From: Lachnospiraceae bacterium | GTDB lineage: Bacteria; Bacillota; Clostridia; Lachnospirales; Lachnospiraceae | Assembly: GCA_910575255.1 (NCBI GenBank) | Contig: CAJTEM010000007.1 | Span: forward strand, 113,175 to 177,174 | Direction of reading: 5' to 3' | Length of the DNA stretch: 64,000 nt | Made by a program: the position numbers and the translations under genes | Shown here: positions 1 to 8,152 of the stretch, piece by piece | Position numbering within the stretch: position 1 is the first letter of the stretch | Layout: every line of letters starts with the position of its first letter | Notes under the pieces: model-generated | Database searches by the model: none | What the model was told of the DNA's origin: nothing | What the model saw: only the letters and a program-made list of their open reading frames with translations

Positions 1-1239
1 TTCCATCCAGATCACCTCATATCCCTCCCAGGGCTCCGGCATTTCCAGCTTGTCAATCATCTGCTCTAACACCTTCTGGGGAATCTGCCGCTCCCTCTCC
101 CGGTTTCGCTTTTTCAGCTCCTCATAGGGCGTTTCCAGATACAAAATATGCACCCGTGCGCCATACCCCGCAAACAATCCCACAAGGCGCTGCCTGGTCT
201 CCTGCATCAGATTGGTGGCATTCCAGATAAAGGGCTCTTTTTTCCGCAGCAGCTTTCTGGCCCGCTCTATGGCCAGATTGGCCACCTTACCCGATCCATC
301 CCTGGGAGAAATCCCCAGCTCCCCGCGAATCTCATCCAGGGAAATCACCGCCATCCCTGCGCCGTTTTTCTCTATCCAGGTATCCTTTCCCGCCAGGGGA
401 AGCCCTGCCATCATCCACACATCAAACTCCGTATCATCGTAAAGCTGTGCCCCCGGCTGCATATCCTCCTTGTGAAAATACTGATACCTGGTACAGGCAT
501 TGGCAAAGGGATAGGGCTTCTCCCAAACTCCCAGCTCCCTTGCGTACTCTGCGAACAGTTTCCCGTGCTCCTCTAACTCTCCCGGCGTCCGGCTTATCCT
601 GCCTCTGGCATCTGCCTTTGCCAAAATCCAGAGAAGCTTAAGTGGCGCCACCTCTGCTGCCCGCAAAAGATCATAGTCCATCCGTCTCTTTTTCCAGAAC
701 CACACCGGCAGTCCGTGAAAGCGCACCAGCTTGGCCGCCAGCTCCCGCTCCCTAAAGCTCATTCCAAACCGCTTCCCGCCCCGATATGCCATCGCCCGAA
801 ACACCTTTTCCCCCACAATGGTATGCTTGGGCGAGGTCCATCTGCCGTCCTCAAATCTGGTGGCGGCCGGTTTTCCGATATCGTGAAATGCCGCAGCCAG
901 AAATAAAAGCTCCTGTTTTCGTTCTGTAAGCCGGCTCCATTCTGCAAGACTGCACATTTGCCTGCAGACCAGTTCTGTGTGGATATACACATCCCCCTCA
1001 GCATGGTACTCCGGGTTCTGCTGTACCCCCTTTAAAATTTCCAGTTCCGGATACTGCCCGGCCAGCTGTTCTAAAGAAAAACCACTTTCCCGAATCCAGC
1101 TTAAGATTCCCTCTTTTCCTGTCTTCCCAATTTTCTCTTTTTCCGCTTGCAAGCTTTTCCTCCTCTCCGGCTCCTGTTCCTTACCTTCTCTGTCTTCCTG
1201 AATCTCTGATACTCCGTACTCAAAATTTCCATGAATCAA
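1..1239 (-). CDS. HD domain plus polynucleotide kinase-type ATPase, partial (runs off left edge)
   Basis: Translating the minus strand gives an open frame of at least 413 codons that leaves the window at base 1. Near residue 117 it has the HD-phosphohydrolase signature FHDIGKP. Near residue 280 a second domain starts with a Walker A-like loop, GLPLAGKDTW, followed by ISLDEIR and IWNATN, as in AAA-type polynucleotide kinases. The gene follows an RNA ligase gene by about 35 bp on the same strand, so the two probably form an RNA end-healing and sealing pair (inference). The start is uncertain. An in-frame TGA lies just upstream and the first usable codon is a TTG at 1239 with a poor ribosome binding site; a downstream ATG would leave out the first part of the HD domain. 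The C-terminus is outside the window. Confidence 0.75.
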   Translation of the reverse strand, partial: MIHGNFEYGVSEIQEDREGKEQEPERRKSLQAEKEKIGKTGKEGILSWIRESGFSLEQLAGQYPELEILKGVQQNPEYHAEGDVYIHTELVCRQMCSLAEWSRLTERKQELLFLAAAFHDIGKPAATRFEDGRWTSPKHTIVGEKVFRAMAYRGGKRFGMSFRERELAAKLVRFHGLPVWFWKKRRMDYDLLRAAEVAPLKLLWILAKADARGRISRTPGELEEHGKLFAEYARELGVWEKPYPFANACTRYQYFHKEDMQPGAQLYDDTEFDVWMMAGLPLAGKDTWIEKNGAGMAVISLDEIRGELGISPRDGSGKVANLAIERARKLLRKKEPFIWNATNLMQETRQRLVGLFAGYGARVHILYLETPYEELKKRNRERERQIPQKVLEQMIDKLEMPEPWEGYEVIWME

Positions 1240-1273
1240 TTGCTTGATATCGGTATCATCTGTTCATTTTGTT

Positions 1274-2065
1274 TCACTCAAACAGCTCCGTCCCCTCTGC
1301 CAGCCGGTTGGCCACCAAGGGCCGGTTCATCCAATGGCTCTCCGAATCCAGAATGGAATTAAGAAAAGAGCGGCGGACAAATTTCAGCCGGTCCACCGTA
1401 TAGTCCCCCTCCTCCACCTTGATATAGATTCCTTCCATAATCCCGCCAAGATCGGTCTGGTCTCTCGTTCTCTCTTCGTCCACGCCATATTTTTCGCACT
1501 GCTGCCGGAGCGTCTTTGCCGGATCCCCAGATATAAAATTACTATGCCCGATCAGCCGTGTTATATCCGAAAGCTTCTCATACCGCCCCGCTTCCAGCAC
1601 CGGCACAGACCGGACAAAGGGCGCCCCTTTTAAGATTTCCCTTCTCCTTGCGGTGGAAAAGAACCGCTCCTCCTTCTTGTCAAACAGATCAAATTCCATA
1701 AAATAGTGAGGGAGTTCATCATAAAACACCGTGTGCTTGGCAAACATCCACTCCCCGTACATCACATACCGGCTTCCCAACACCTGCCACAGCCCCTCCC
1801 GAAAGCACTCCGCCCACACCTTCAGCATGTCAAACTGCCGCTCTCCGTATCCTCCGTTTAAAAAATGCCCCCGGCTCTGCAGATACAGCCTGCCGTCCTC
1901 CCCAAAGCTGATCCCGCAGTTGGCTCCGTCAATCTTCTCCTCCAGCACCAGGTATTTTCCCCGGATCTCCCCGAATTTCACACTGTTCAGATTCTCATCC
2001 CCTGCCTGCTTTCTCGATCCCTCCACGTGGCGGGTTCTTGGATATTTATATATTTGTTCCATCAT
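1274..2065 (-). CDS. RNA ligase family protein
   Basis: This 263-residue protein carries the nucleotidyltransferase motifs of ATP-dependent RNA ligases: motif I KIDGANCG near residue 43 (the Lys should accept AMP), a motif III-like stretch FMEFDLFDKKE near 122, motif IV EGIYIKVEEG near 211, and a C-terminal KFVRRSF resembling motif V. Such enzymes seal 3'-OH/5'-phosphate RNA ends. The start is one of two adjacent ATG codons (2065 or 2062) after a GGAGGGAAGG ribosome binding site. The HD/kinase gene follows immediately, which fits a heal-and-seal RNA repair cassette. The family assignment rests on motifs. Whether the physiological substrate is tRNA or another RNA cannot be told from the sequence. 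Confidence 0.8.
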   Translation of the reverse strand: MMEQIYKYPRTRHVEGSRKQAGDENLNSVKFGEIRGKYLVLEEKIDGANCGISFGEDGRLYLQSRGHFLNGGYGERQFDMLKVWAECFREGLWQVLGSRYVMYGEWMFAKHTVFYDELPHYFMEFDLFDKKEERFFSTARRREILKGAPFVRSVPVLEAGRYEKLSDITRLIGHSNFISGDPAKTLRQQCEKYGVDEERTRDQTDLGGIMEGIYIKVEEGDYTVDRLKFVRRSFLNSILDSESHWMNRPLVANRLAEGTELFE

Positions 2066-2163
2066 CCTTCCCTCCCCTTACCTAAATTCCCCATTCTTAA
2101 AAATCCTGTCTGCATCTGTTTCTGATTTTAGTACGATTTTTATCTTCTGTCAAATAAAGAGGC

Positions 2164-2526
2164 TTGACAAATCCAAATGGTACCTGTATAAAAAGGCGGG
2201 TCATGGTGGTTCATCTGACGGAAAAGGGAAAAACAGTACAGCAGCCCCCATTGGATTATGAGGAAATCCTCGGTTGTTTATCCCAGAAGGAACTGCATCA
2301 ATTCGGGAATTATTTAGAACGTATCATTGTGGCCTTCCGGACGCAAGCGAGCGTTGGCCGGGAGGAAAATGCTATGGATGACTGGATGGAAAAGACAAGA
2401 GAGGTCATTGGCTTTGCCCTTGAGTTGGCGGAGTTGACGCAGTGGAGGCGGGCAATTTCTTGGTACAAGAAAAATAGCAGAGCATTGATTTTCATGCTCC
2501 GCTATTCGTATTTGGGAATCATATAA
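2164..2526 (+). pseudogene. remnant of a MarR-family regulator (C-terminal part)
   Basis: The open frame contains RRVMVVHLTEKGK followed by a helix with LSQKELHQFGNYLERI, which matches the wing and C-terminal dimerisation helix of MarR-type regulators. The N-terminal helix-turn-helix is absent and no start with a good ribosome binding site precedes the conserved part. The last third (residues about 60-120) is not recognised, and it overlaps the htpG terminator on the other strand. It is best read as a decayed fragment rather than a working gene. Confidence 0.5.
2469..2505 (-). terminator. intrinsic terminator of htpG
   Basis: Bases 2474-2485 pair with 2494-2505 (12 bp, one G-U pair on the minus strand, 8-nt loop). 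On the minus strand the stem is followed by TTTTTC. It lies about 45 bp past the htpG stop codon. Confidence 0.8.
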
Positions 2527-2548
2527 GTCAAATTGAAAATCTGTGTCC

Positions 2549-4552
2549 TTACTCCCCAGCCATCATCATCATAATCTCATTGCTCCGGGCAATAAACTTC
2601 GTCATCCGCTCCGGGTTCAGGGTGCCATGGCTTAACAGGGCCAGATCATACAGCTGCTCACAGAACTTGGGCGTGTTCTCCCCGTCTTTATGGTTTAACA
2701 CATACTGCACCAGCTTGTGGTTGGCATTGAGTACCAGTGTCTCGCCGGCGCCGCCGAACATGGAGGGATCCATGCCGTACATATTGTACATCTTCATCAT
2801 ATCCTGCATCCGGCGGCTCTCCTCGGCCACAGTCAGCATGGAGGAGATATTCTCGTTCTTCAGCTTCTCCACCTTGACCTCCAGCTTGTCATTGCCCAAA
2901 GCCTTCTTAAAGATCTCCGTCAGGGTTTCCGCCGTCTTTTTAAACTCCTCGTCATCCTCCTTCACCTCTTCCTTGAAGGTGTCGTTGAGATCCGCATCAA
3001 TCCGGAGGAATTTGAGACCCTCGTTCTTCTGCTCCAAGTGATTGATGAAGGGACTGTCAATATTGTGGGGAAGAATCACCGCATCCAGCCCTTCCTCCTT
3101 GAACATATTGATATACTGGCTCTGCTCCTTCTCGTCCGTCACATAGAACACCTTGTTCTCGTGCTTCTCCTTGTTCTCCTCCAGGCAGTCCTTCAGGGTC
3201 AGGTACTTTTTGTCCAAGTTCTTAAAGAGAATGTAATCATTCATCTTCTCGGCAAATTTCTCATCCTTGATGCAGCCGAACTTGATAAAGGGAGCAATGT
3301 CATCCCAGTACTTCTCGTAATTCTCCCGGTCGGTCTTGCACATGCCGGTCAGCTTGTCCGCCACCTTCTTGGTGATGTAATCGGAGATCTTCTTCACAAA
3401 ACCATCGTTCTGCAGGGCGCTCCGGGAAACGTTCAGGGGCAGATCCGGACAGTCGATAGCGCCCTTTAAGAGCATCAAAAACTCCGGAATCACTTCCTTT
3501 ATATTGTCCGCAATAAATACCTGGGTGTTGTAAAGCTTGATGGTGCCTTCAATAGAATCATACTCCGTGTTGATCTTGGGGAAGTAGAGAATTCCCTTCA
3601 GGTTAAACGGATAATCCATATTCAGGTGAATCCAGAACAGAGGTTCCTTGTAATCCATAAACACCTTCCGGTAGAAGCTTCTGTACTCCTCCTCCGTGCA
3701 CTCATTGGGATGCTTGTTCCACAGCGGGGTGGTGTCATTAAGGGCCACCGGGCGCTTTAAGATCTTGTAGCGCTCCTTGGAGGGCTCGATCTCCACCGTC
3801 TCCTTCTCCCCGTTCTCGTTCTCCTTCTCCTCGGTCTTGGCCGGCTCCACCACGGTCTCCACAATGGTGTCCTTGTCCGTCAACTCTTCCTTGTCAATGG
3901 TCTCATACTCCGGCTCTGCCTTGGCATTGCTTAAATAAATCGGAATCGGCATGAAGGAGCAGTACTTATCCAGCACCTCTCTGGCCCGGTATTCATTGGA
4001 AAACTCGTAGCTGTCCTCATTCAGATACAGGGTGATAACCGTGCCCTGGTCCTCCTTGTCCCCGTCCTTCATCTCAAAGGTCAGGCCGCCCTCAGACTCC
4101 CAGTGCACCGGCCTGCTGCCTTCCCTGTAGGAAAGGGAATCGATAGTCACCTTGTCCGCCACCATAAATGCCGAATAAAATCCCAACCCGAAATGCCCGA
4201 TGATCTGATCCTCATTGGCCTTGTCCTTATATTTCTCTAAGAAATCCTGAGCGCCGGAAAATGCGATCTGATTGATATACTCTTCCACTTCCTCCGCCGT
4301 CATACCCAGACCATTGTCCTGCACCCGGATGGACTTTTCATCCGAATCCACAGTGATCTGAATCTTGTACTCCATATCCTCCGGCTTGGCGTACTCTCCC
4401 ATCAGCTCCAGCTTCTTTAACTTGGTGATGGCATCGCAGCCATTGGACACCAGTTCCCGGTAGAAGATGTCATGGTCCGAATAAAGCCACTTTTTGATAA
4501 TCGGAAATATGTTCTCACTGTTGATCGATAAATTGCCTGATTTGCTGCCCAT
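2549..4552 (-). CDS. htpG: molecular chaperone HtpG (Hsp90)
   Basis: This 667-residue protein has the usual HtpG layout. An N-terminal GHKL ATPase domain shows YRELVSNGCDA, the DNGLGM motif and the GHFGLGFYSAFMVAD lid and nucleotide loop. A middle domain (about residues 290-520) shows LNVSRSALQND, which carries the catalytic Arg region. A C-terminal dimerisation domain follows. A Lys/Glu-rich insert near residue 230 resembles the charged linker, which is common in Clostridia. The start at 4552 has AGGAG nine bases upstream. The gene has a sigma-A type promoter and a CIRCE element upstream and an intrinsic terminator downstream, so it is probably a single-gene unit repressed by HrcA and induced by heat. 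Confidence 0.97.
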   Translation of the reverse strand: MGSKSGNLSINSENIFPIIKKWLYSDHDIFYRELVSNGCDAITKLKKLELMGEYAKPEDMEYKIQITVDSDEKSIRVQDNGLGMTAEEVEEYINQIAFSGAQDFLEKYKDKANEDQIIGHFGLGFYSAFMVADKVTIDSLSYREGSRPVHWESEGGLTFEMKDGDKEDQGTVITLYLNEDSYEFSNEYRAREVLDKYCSFMPIPIYLSNAKAEPEYETIDKEELTDKDTIVETVVEPAKTEEKENENGEKETVEIEPSKERYKILKRPVALNDTTPLWNKHPNECTEEEYRSFYRKVFMDYKEPLFWIHLNMDYPFNLKGILYFPKINTEYDSIEGTIKLYNTQVFIADNIKEVIPEFLMLLKGAIDCPDLPLNVSRSALQNDGFVKKISDYITKKVADKLTGMCKTDRENYEKYWDDIAPFIKFGCIKDEKFAEKMNDYILFKNLDKKYLTLKDCLEENKEKHENKVFYVTDEKEQSQYINMFKEEGLDAVILPHNIDSPFINHLEQKNEGLKFLRIDADLNDTFKEEVKEDDEEFKKTAETLTEIFKKALGNDKLEVKVEKLKNENISSMLTVAEESRRMQDMMKMYNMYGMDPSMFGGAGETLVLNANHKLVQYVLNHKDGENTPKFCEQLYDLALLSHGTLNPERMTKFIARSNEIMMMMAGE

Positions 4553-4748
4553 CGCATATCACTCCTGTTCTTTTATTTTCTTGCTTTTCCGGCATACCAC
4601 GTTAATCCTGGTTCTCTCTGCACGTTGCTCTTCTTGCACTTTGTTTTGCTGCTCTTTGTTCTTCCTCCGCCCTCTCAAGGCATCCCCCGCATCCGAAACC
4701 AGAACCAGATTCCCTCCGCAATTCCCTGCCCTGGAATCTCTGGAGTAT

Positions 4749-4777
4749 ATTTTAATACGGAAGCAGCTAATTGTCAA
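4749..4777 (-). promoter_or_regulatory. htpG promoter
   Basis: On the minus strand there is a perfect -35 TTGACA (4772-4777), a 17-bp spacer and a -10 TAAAAT (4749-4754). The CIRCE operator lies just upstream of the -35. Confidence 0.8.
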
Positions 4778-4784
4778 CAGAAAA

Positions 4785-4811
4785 TTAGCACTCATTGAAA
4801 ATGAGTGCTAA
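4785..4811. promoter_or_regulatory. CIRCE operator (HrcA binding site) of htpG
   Basis: This is the exact consensus: TTAGCACTC, nine bases, GAGTGCTAA. It sits upstream of the -35 box rather than over the transcription start, and it contains the last codons of the gene at 4792-5214. Confidence 0.92.
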
Positions 4812-5214
4812 CAACACTGATTATGCAAAGTATTATCACAGCATAGAACAGGAACGAAAAACCGCATATTCCCAGAATACATAAGCATCGGATAATCCGG
4901 TTTTTCCGAATAAAGCCTAGATAATTCAGCACTCCGATCCCTGTCCAGAAAAGCAAATGTTTTATATCACACAGAATAAACTTCCAGGTATTCCAGTCCT
5001 TATAGGTTTCATAGTTGGGGTCGCTGATGTCATCATACGAAATTAAAATATTCTCATGAATCAAAGCGGTAAAAAAACAGAAGCCGGCAATGCAGGCAAA
5101 CAGCCATGTGTATTTTACCGTATTCTTCCATGCGGAATAAACAATTGCTGCAGGTATGCTCAGGAAAACTCCGGCAAGGCCAAGCAGACAGGTAATCTCT
5201 CCATATTTTTCCAT
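4792..5214 (-). CDS. small membrane protein, unknown function
   Basis: This 140-residue protein has about four hydrophobic segments: residues about 6-26, 36-52, 80-100 and 108-133. No known family was recognised. Its last codons lie inside the htpG CIRCE operator, so the frame may have been created or extended by rearrangement. The only in-frame start is the ATG at 5214, and its nearest AGGAG is about 15 bases away, which is weak. Upstream on the same strand lies the duplicated heat-shock promoter (5481-5541), which would transcribe this gene. It may be a genuine small integral membrane protein brought under HrcA control, but expression is unproven. Confidence 0.5.
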   Translation of the reverse strand: MEKYGEITCLLGLAGVFLSIPAAIVYSAWKNTVKYTWLFACIAGFCFFTALIHENILISYDDISDPNYETYKDWNTWKFILCDIKHLLFWTGIGVLNYLGFIRKNRIIRCLCILGICGFSFLFYAVIILCIISVVSTHFQ

Positions 5215-5228
5215 AACGTGTCTGTCTC

Positions 5229-5276
5229 ACTCCTTGATATATGCAATCCCCTTTTCCTTCAAAAACTGCCCCATCC
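5229..5276 (-). repeat. duplicated 3' end of the DUF5721 gene
   Basis: These 48 bases are identical to 10248-10295, the last codons (GQFLKEKGIAYIKE) and stop region of the DUF5721 gene. Here they are fused directly behind a copy of the htpG start codon region, so the segment is a rearrangement scar. Confidence 0.9.
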
Positions 5277-5480
5277 CTGCCCATCGCATATCACTGTTCT
5301 TTTGTTTTCTTACTTTCTCGGCATACCACGTCAGAACGTGTCTAAAAATTGCAGTTCGTGGGACACTGTAGGTACCCCTTGCGGGGATTTGGCTCAAATA
5401 TACCGCTCTCAAAAAAGATCTTCTCCATATTCTGAACCAGATTCCATCCGCAATTTCTTTCCCTGGAATCTCTGCAGTAT

Positions 5481-5509
5481 ATTTTAATACGGAAGCAGTT
5501 AATTGTCAA
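5481..5509 (-). promoter_or_regulatory. duplicated heat-shock-type promoter
   Basis: This copy is identical in layout to the htpG promoter: -35 TTGACA (5504-5509), 17-bp spacer, -10 TAAAAT (5481-5486). The first gene downstream on this strand is the small membrane protein at 4792-5214. Confidence 0.7.
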
Positions 5510-5514
5510 CAAAA

Positions 5515-5541
5515 TAAGCACTCGTTTTTATCGAGTGCTAA
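5515..5541. promoter_or_regulatory. second CIRCE operator
   Basis: The sequence is TAAGCACTC, nine bases, GAGTGCTAA. One arm differs from the consensus by one base; the other is perfect. It has the same distance to the -35 box as at htpG. Confidence 0.85.
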
Positions 5542-5585
5542 TAGCCATTCTTTTGCCTCTTTTCAACGTCGCGTCTGTAATAGCA

Positions 5586-6650
5586 TTAATCAATAGCATA
5601 AATACCTAACAGTTCCTCAATATGATTACCTTTAACCTTGATTCTTAAATTCATCCAATATTGTTTATGTGCATAAAAATCATCCAGCCACTCGGTAGCA
5701 TTTTTTCCATTTACAGGAAAGCCATAATCGCTTTCACTTTCAATAATTATTTTTGTTGTATCATCTACATAGAAATCCCCTTCTGTTAAATCATAAAATC
5801 CCTGTGTCCAATCCCCTCCTGCCGGAATCCGAAATTCATCATATCCCTCAATAACCCCAGAATAATGATAGACACCGTTTTCCTTGACCAAATGACCACA
5901 AGAACCTTCATATATAGGTTCACTATCATTTAGCACATGATTTGCCAGCCAAAGCTCCGTCTTTCCATCCCCTTCGGCTAAAACACCACCCGATGTATAA
6001 GCCTTGACCTTTTTCTCAAACAGGTCATAGTCCTTTTCACCACGCACTGTATCATAAATAATATGAACCGAATATTCTTCAATGACGTTTTTCGTATAAT
6101 CCGGTTTAAAATCATATAAAATGTATGTCAAGTCTCCTTCCCCTTGATAAATGCCATTTGTTTTCTTCAACAAACAGGCTTTTCCATTCCTGATACACAA
6201 ATGGAGTTCGCTGCGAAAATTTTGATAAATTTCCCTTGATATTTCCTTTACCTGATTTTGAGAAATGGCATATATTCCGATATAGGTAGCATTATCAGAA
6301 CCTTCTCTCCATCGCACCACCATTTCCTCATGCCCATTATTGCTCAGATCCACTAAAGCAATCTGCACATTTCTTCCCGCAAAATTCTGATTGATAAAAC
6401 GCATATAAACTGCTTCGTCTGCTATTTCGTTTTGCTCGTTGCCTGTTTTAATCCAGTATCCATTCTTGTCAAACTGGTATAGTTTTCCCTCGATGAATTG
6501 AGATCTGCTGCAAGGGTAAGAACCATCTCCATTTTGGTACCACCAGTATCCGCCATCTTGAACCCAGCCAGCTCCATAAGTATTCACAGCAGAAGCAGTA
6601 ACAAATATCCCTGTCATCAATGTCAGATAAAATCTTTTAAATTTTTTCAT
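5586..6650 (-). CDS. secreted protein with cell-wall-binding-type repeat
   Basis: The start was placed at 6650 (MKKFKRFYLTLMTGIF), where GGAG precedes the ATG by six bases. This gives 354 residues with a clear signal peptide ending near NTYGA. Right after it come two short aromatic/Gly segments, GWVQDGGYWWYQNGDG and KLYQFDKNGYW, typical of choline-binding-like cell-wall-binding repeats of Clostridia. The remaining 280 residues contain no family I can name; IALVDLSNNGHEEMVV resembles a calcium-binding-like or VCBS-type loop. It lies downstream of the acyltransferase and GtrII genes on the same strand, so it may belong to the same acquired surface module. Confidence 0.7.
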   Translation of the reverse strand: MKKFKRFYLTLMTGIFVTASAVNTYGAGWVQDGGYWWYQNGDGSYPCSRSQFIEGKLYQFDKNGYWIKTGNEQNEIADEAVYMRFINQNFAGRNVQIALVDLSNNGHEEMVVRWREGSDNATYIGIYAISQNQVKEISREIYQNFRSELHLCIRNGKACLLKKTNGIYQGEGDLTYILYDFKPDYTKNVIEEYSVHIIYDTVRGEKDYDLFEKKVKAYTSGGVLAEGDGKTELWLANHVLNDSEPIYEGSCGHLVKENGVYHYSGVIEGYDEFRIPAGGDWTQGFYDLTEGDFYVDDTTKIIIESESDYGFPVNGKNATEWLDDFYAHKQYWMNLRIKVKGNHIEELLGIYAID

Positions 6651-6765
6651 TTCATTCTCCAATCTTGATTTTCTCCGTAATCCGCTAAAAACCCTGACTA
6701 TCCGTATAATTAGTAACAATGCCAATCTGGCCCGCTGTTAAACGCACATTTCTGATACCTCCCTT

Positions 6766-8115
6766 CTATTTTTGCATATTTATTTTCCTGACCATAAACA
6801 GTGCCAGGTTTTTTCCCTTATTAATGAGCAGCCCATACATGGTTTCCACCACTGTCACCACTAAATTATCTATCAAAAAGGCTATCCCAAAAGAAACCAG
6901 CAAAGTCACAATCAGAGATAACAATATTCCGCCTATATAAAAATATTGGCTCACATCAATCCGAAAGACGGCTCTGGTAACAAAAAAGAGAACATACCAA
7001 TGAATCAAAATAATTGAAAAACTGTACCGACTCAATATTCGGAGAAACACATTTCCTTTAGAAAAAAAGCGGGGAATAGAAAAGACCAATGAAAATAAGC
7101 TCATAGCTATCATCAACATGGTAGGAGAACAGTTACAGCAAATATTGAGGAATTCCTCTCGGCTATAAGTATGTATACAATACATAGTAATGAAAATACT
7201 TACTCCTCCCATTGCCATAATCGGACCATCATAGGATCTCGTTTCTTTTTGAGCAATCCAATAACCAGCAATTGCCACCCCGATCCAAGAAGACAGCAAC
7301 GGGGTTACTGCACAAGGAATCGGACTATAAGTAGTAAAATACATGCAAATTCCGCTAACAGCTACCATAGCTGTCAATGTTTTATATGGTATATTTCTGC
7401 ACATATAGCGAAAAAATGGAATTACGACATACAGTCCTAAGATCACATACATTAACCAATAGTGCGGTGACTCCGATGTATCCCCCATAAAAAATCGTCT
7501 TAGAACCCAACCTACAGTATAAAAATTGATATGTTCCAACTCCCCATTAATCCACAAATAGAAAATAAAATATACCAGCATGGGGCTTACTATTTTCTCC
7601 ATGCGATAAAGATAAAAATCCCATAGTTTATTCTCTTTATAAGGCAGTAGCAATGCTCCGCTCAGCATCACATAAAGCAAATTGCAAACCAGGCAAAACA
7701 CATACAAAACCGTCATCCAATAAAATACCCTTCCTTCTGGCACCATTCCGCTATCCATATCCATTTGTATTGCATGTGTCGTAATTACCATAACTACTGC
7801 CATAAGCCGAAGCCAATCATATTCGTATATCCTTTTCCTTCCAATCCCGGATTCCTTTCCAGACTCATTCTCTATTCCCAAAATTTTCTGAATATATTTT
7901 GGTGTTCTCTTGAGTCTTCGAATATGAATACTTACTGCCAATACCACCACTATACTCATAACCAACATTTTTTTTGGTCCTAAGCCCATCCTCTGCATCC
8001 ACATTAACAGAAAAAAACCCAAAAACCCCCAAAACAGGCAATCTATCAACTTCCTTTTTTTAATCCACATCATATTACCAACCTTTTTCTCTATTGAGAA
8101 CACGCTATTCCTCAT
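6766..8115 (-). CDS. acyltransferase family membrane protein (Acyl_transf_3 / OafA type)
   Basis: This is a 449-residue polytopic protein with about ten membrane segments. After an N-terminal extension it has the family hallmark YDWLRLMAVVMVITTHA, where the Arg and His are the conserved residues of acyltransferase-3 proteins, then PHYWLMYVILGLYVVIPFF and a late ILIHWYVLFF segment. Such enzymes transfer acetyl or other acyl groups to cell-surface polysaccharides. It sits 37 bp after a glucosyltransferase-like gene, which supports a role in surface glycan modification. The acceptor cannot be predicted. Confidence 0.82.
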   Translation of the reverse strand: MRNSVFSIEKKVGNMMWIKKRKLIDCLFWGFLGFFLLMWMQRMGLGPKKMLVMSIVVVLAVSIHIRRLKRTPKYIQKILGIENESGKESGIGRKRIYEYDWLRLMAVVMVITTHAIQMDMDSGMVPEGRVFYWMTVLYVFCLVCNLLYVMLSGALLLPYKENKLWDFYLYRMEKIVSPMLVYFIFYLWINGELEHINFYTVGWVLRRFFMGDTSESPHYWLMYVILGLYVVIPFFRYMCRNIPYKTLTAMVAVSGICMYFTTYSPIPCAVTPLLSSWIGVAIAGYWIAQKETRSYDGPIMAMGGVSIFITMYCIHTYSREEFLNICCNCSPTMLMIAMSLFSLVFSIPRFFSKGNVFLRILSRYSFSIILIHWYVLFFVTRAVFRIDVSQYFYIGGILLSLIVTLLVSFGIAFLIDNLVVTVVETMYGLLINKGKNLALFMVRKINMQK

Positions 8116-8152
8116 TACTTATTATGAAAGTTCAGCATTGAAAAACCGGCGA

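Larger units (their letters stand above)
5277..5541 (-). repeat. second, diverged copy of the htpG leader, promoter and CIRCE region
   Basis: Bases 5277-5336 and 5430-5541 match the htpG start/leader (about 4547-4608) and promoter/CIRCE (about 4705-4811), with scattered substitutions. The middle part (about 5337-5410) is unrelated to the htpG leader. The copy ends at the htpG ATG, where it joins the DUF5721 tail copy. Confidence 0.85.
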
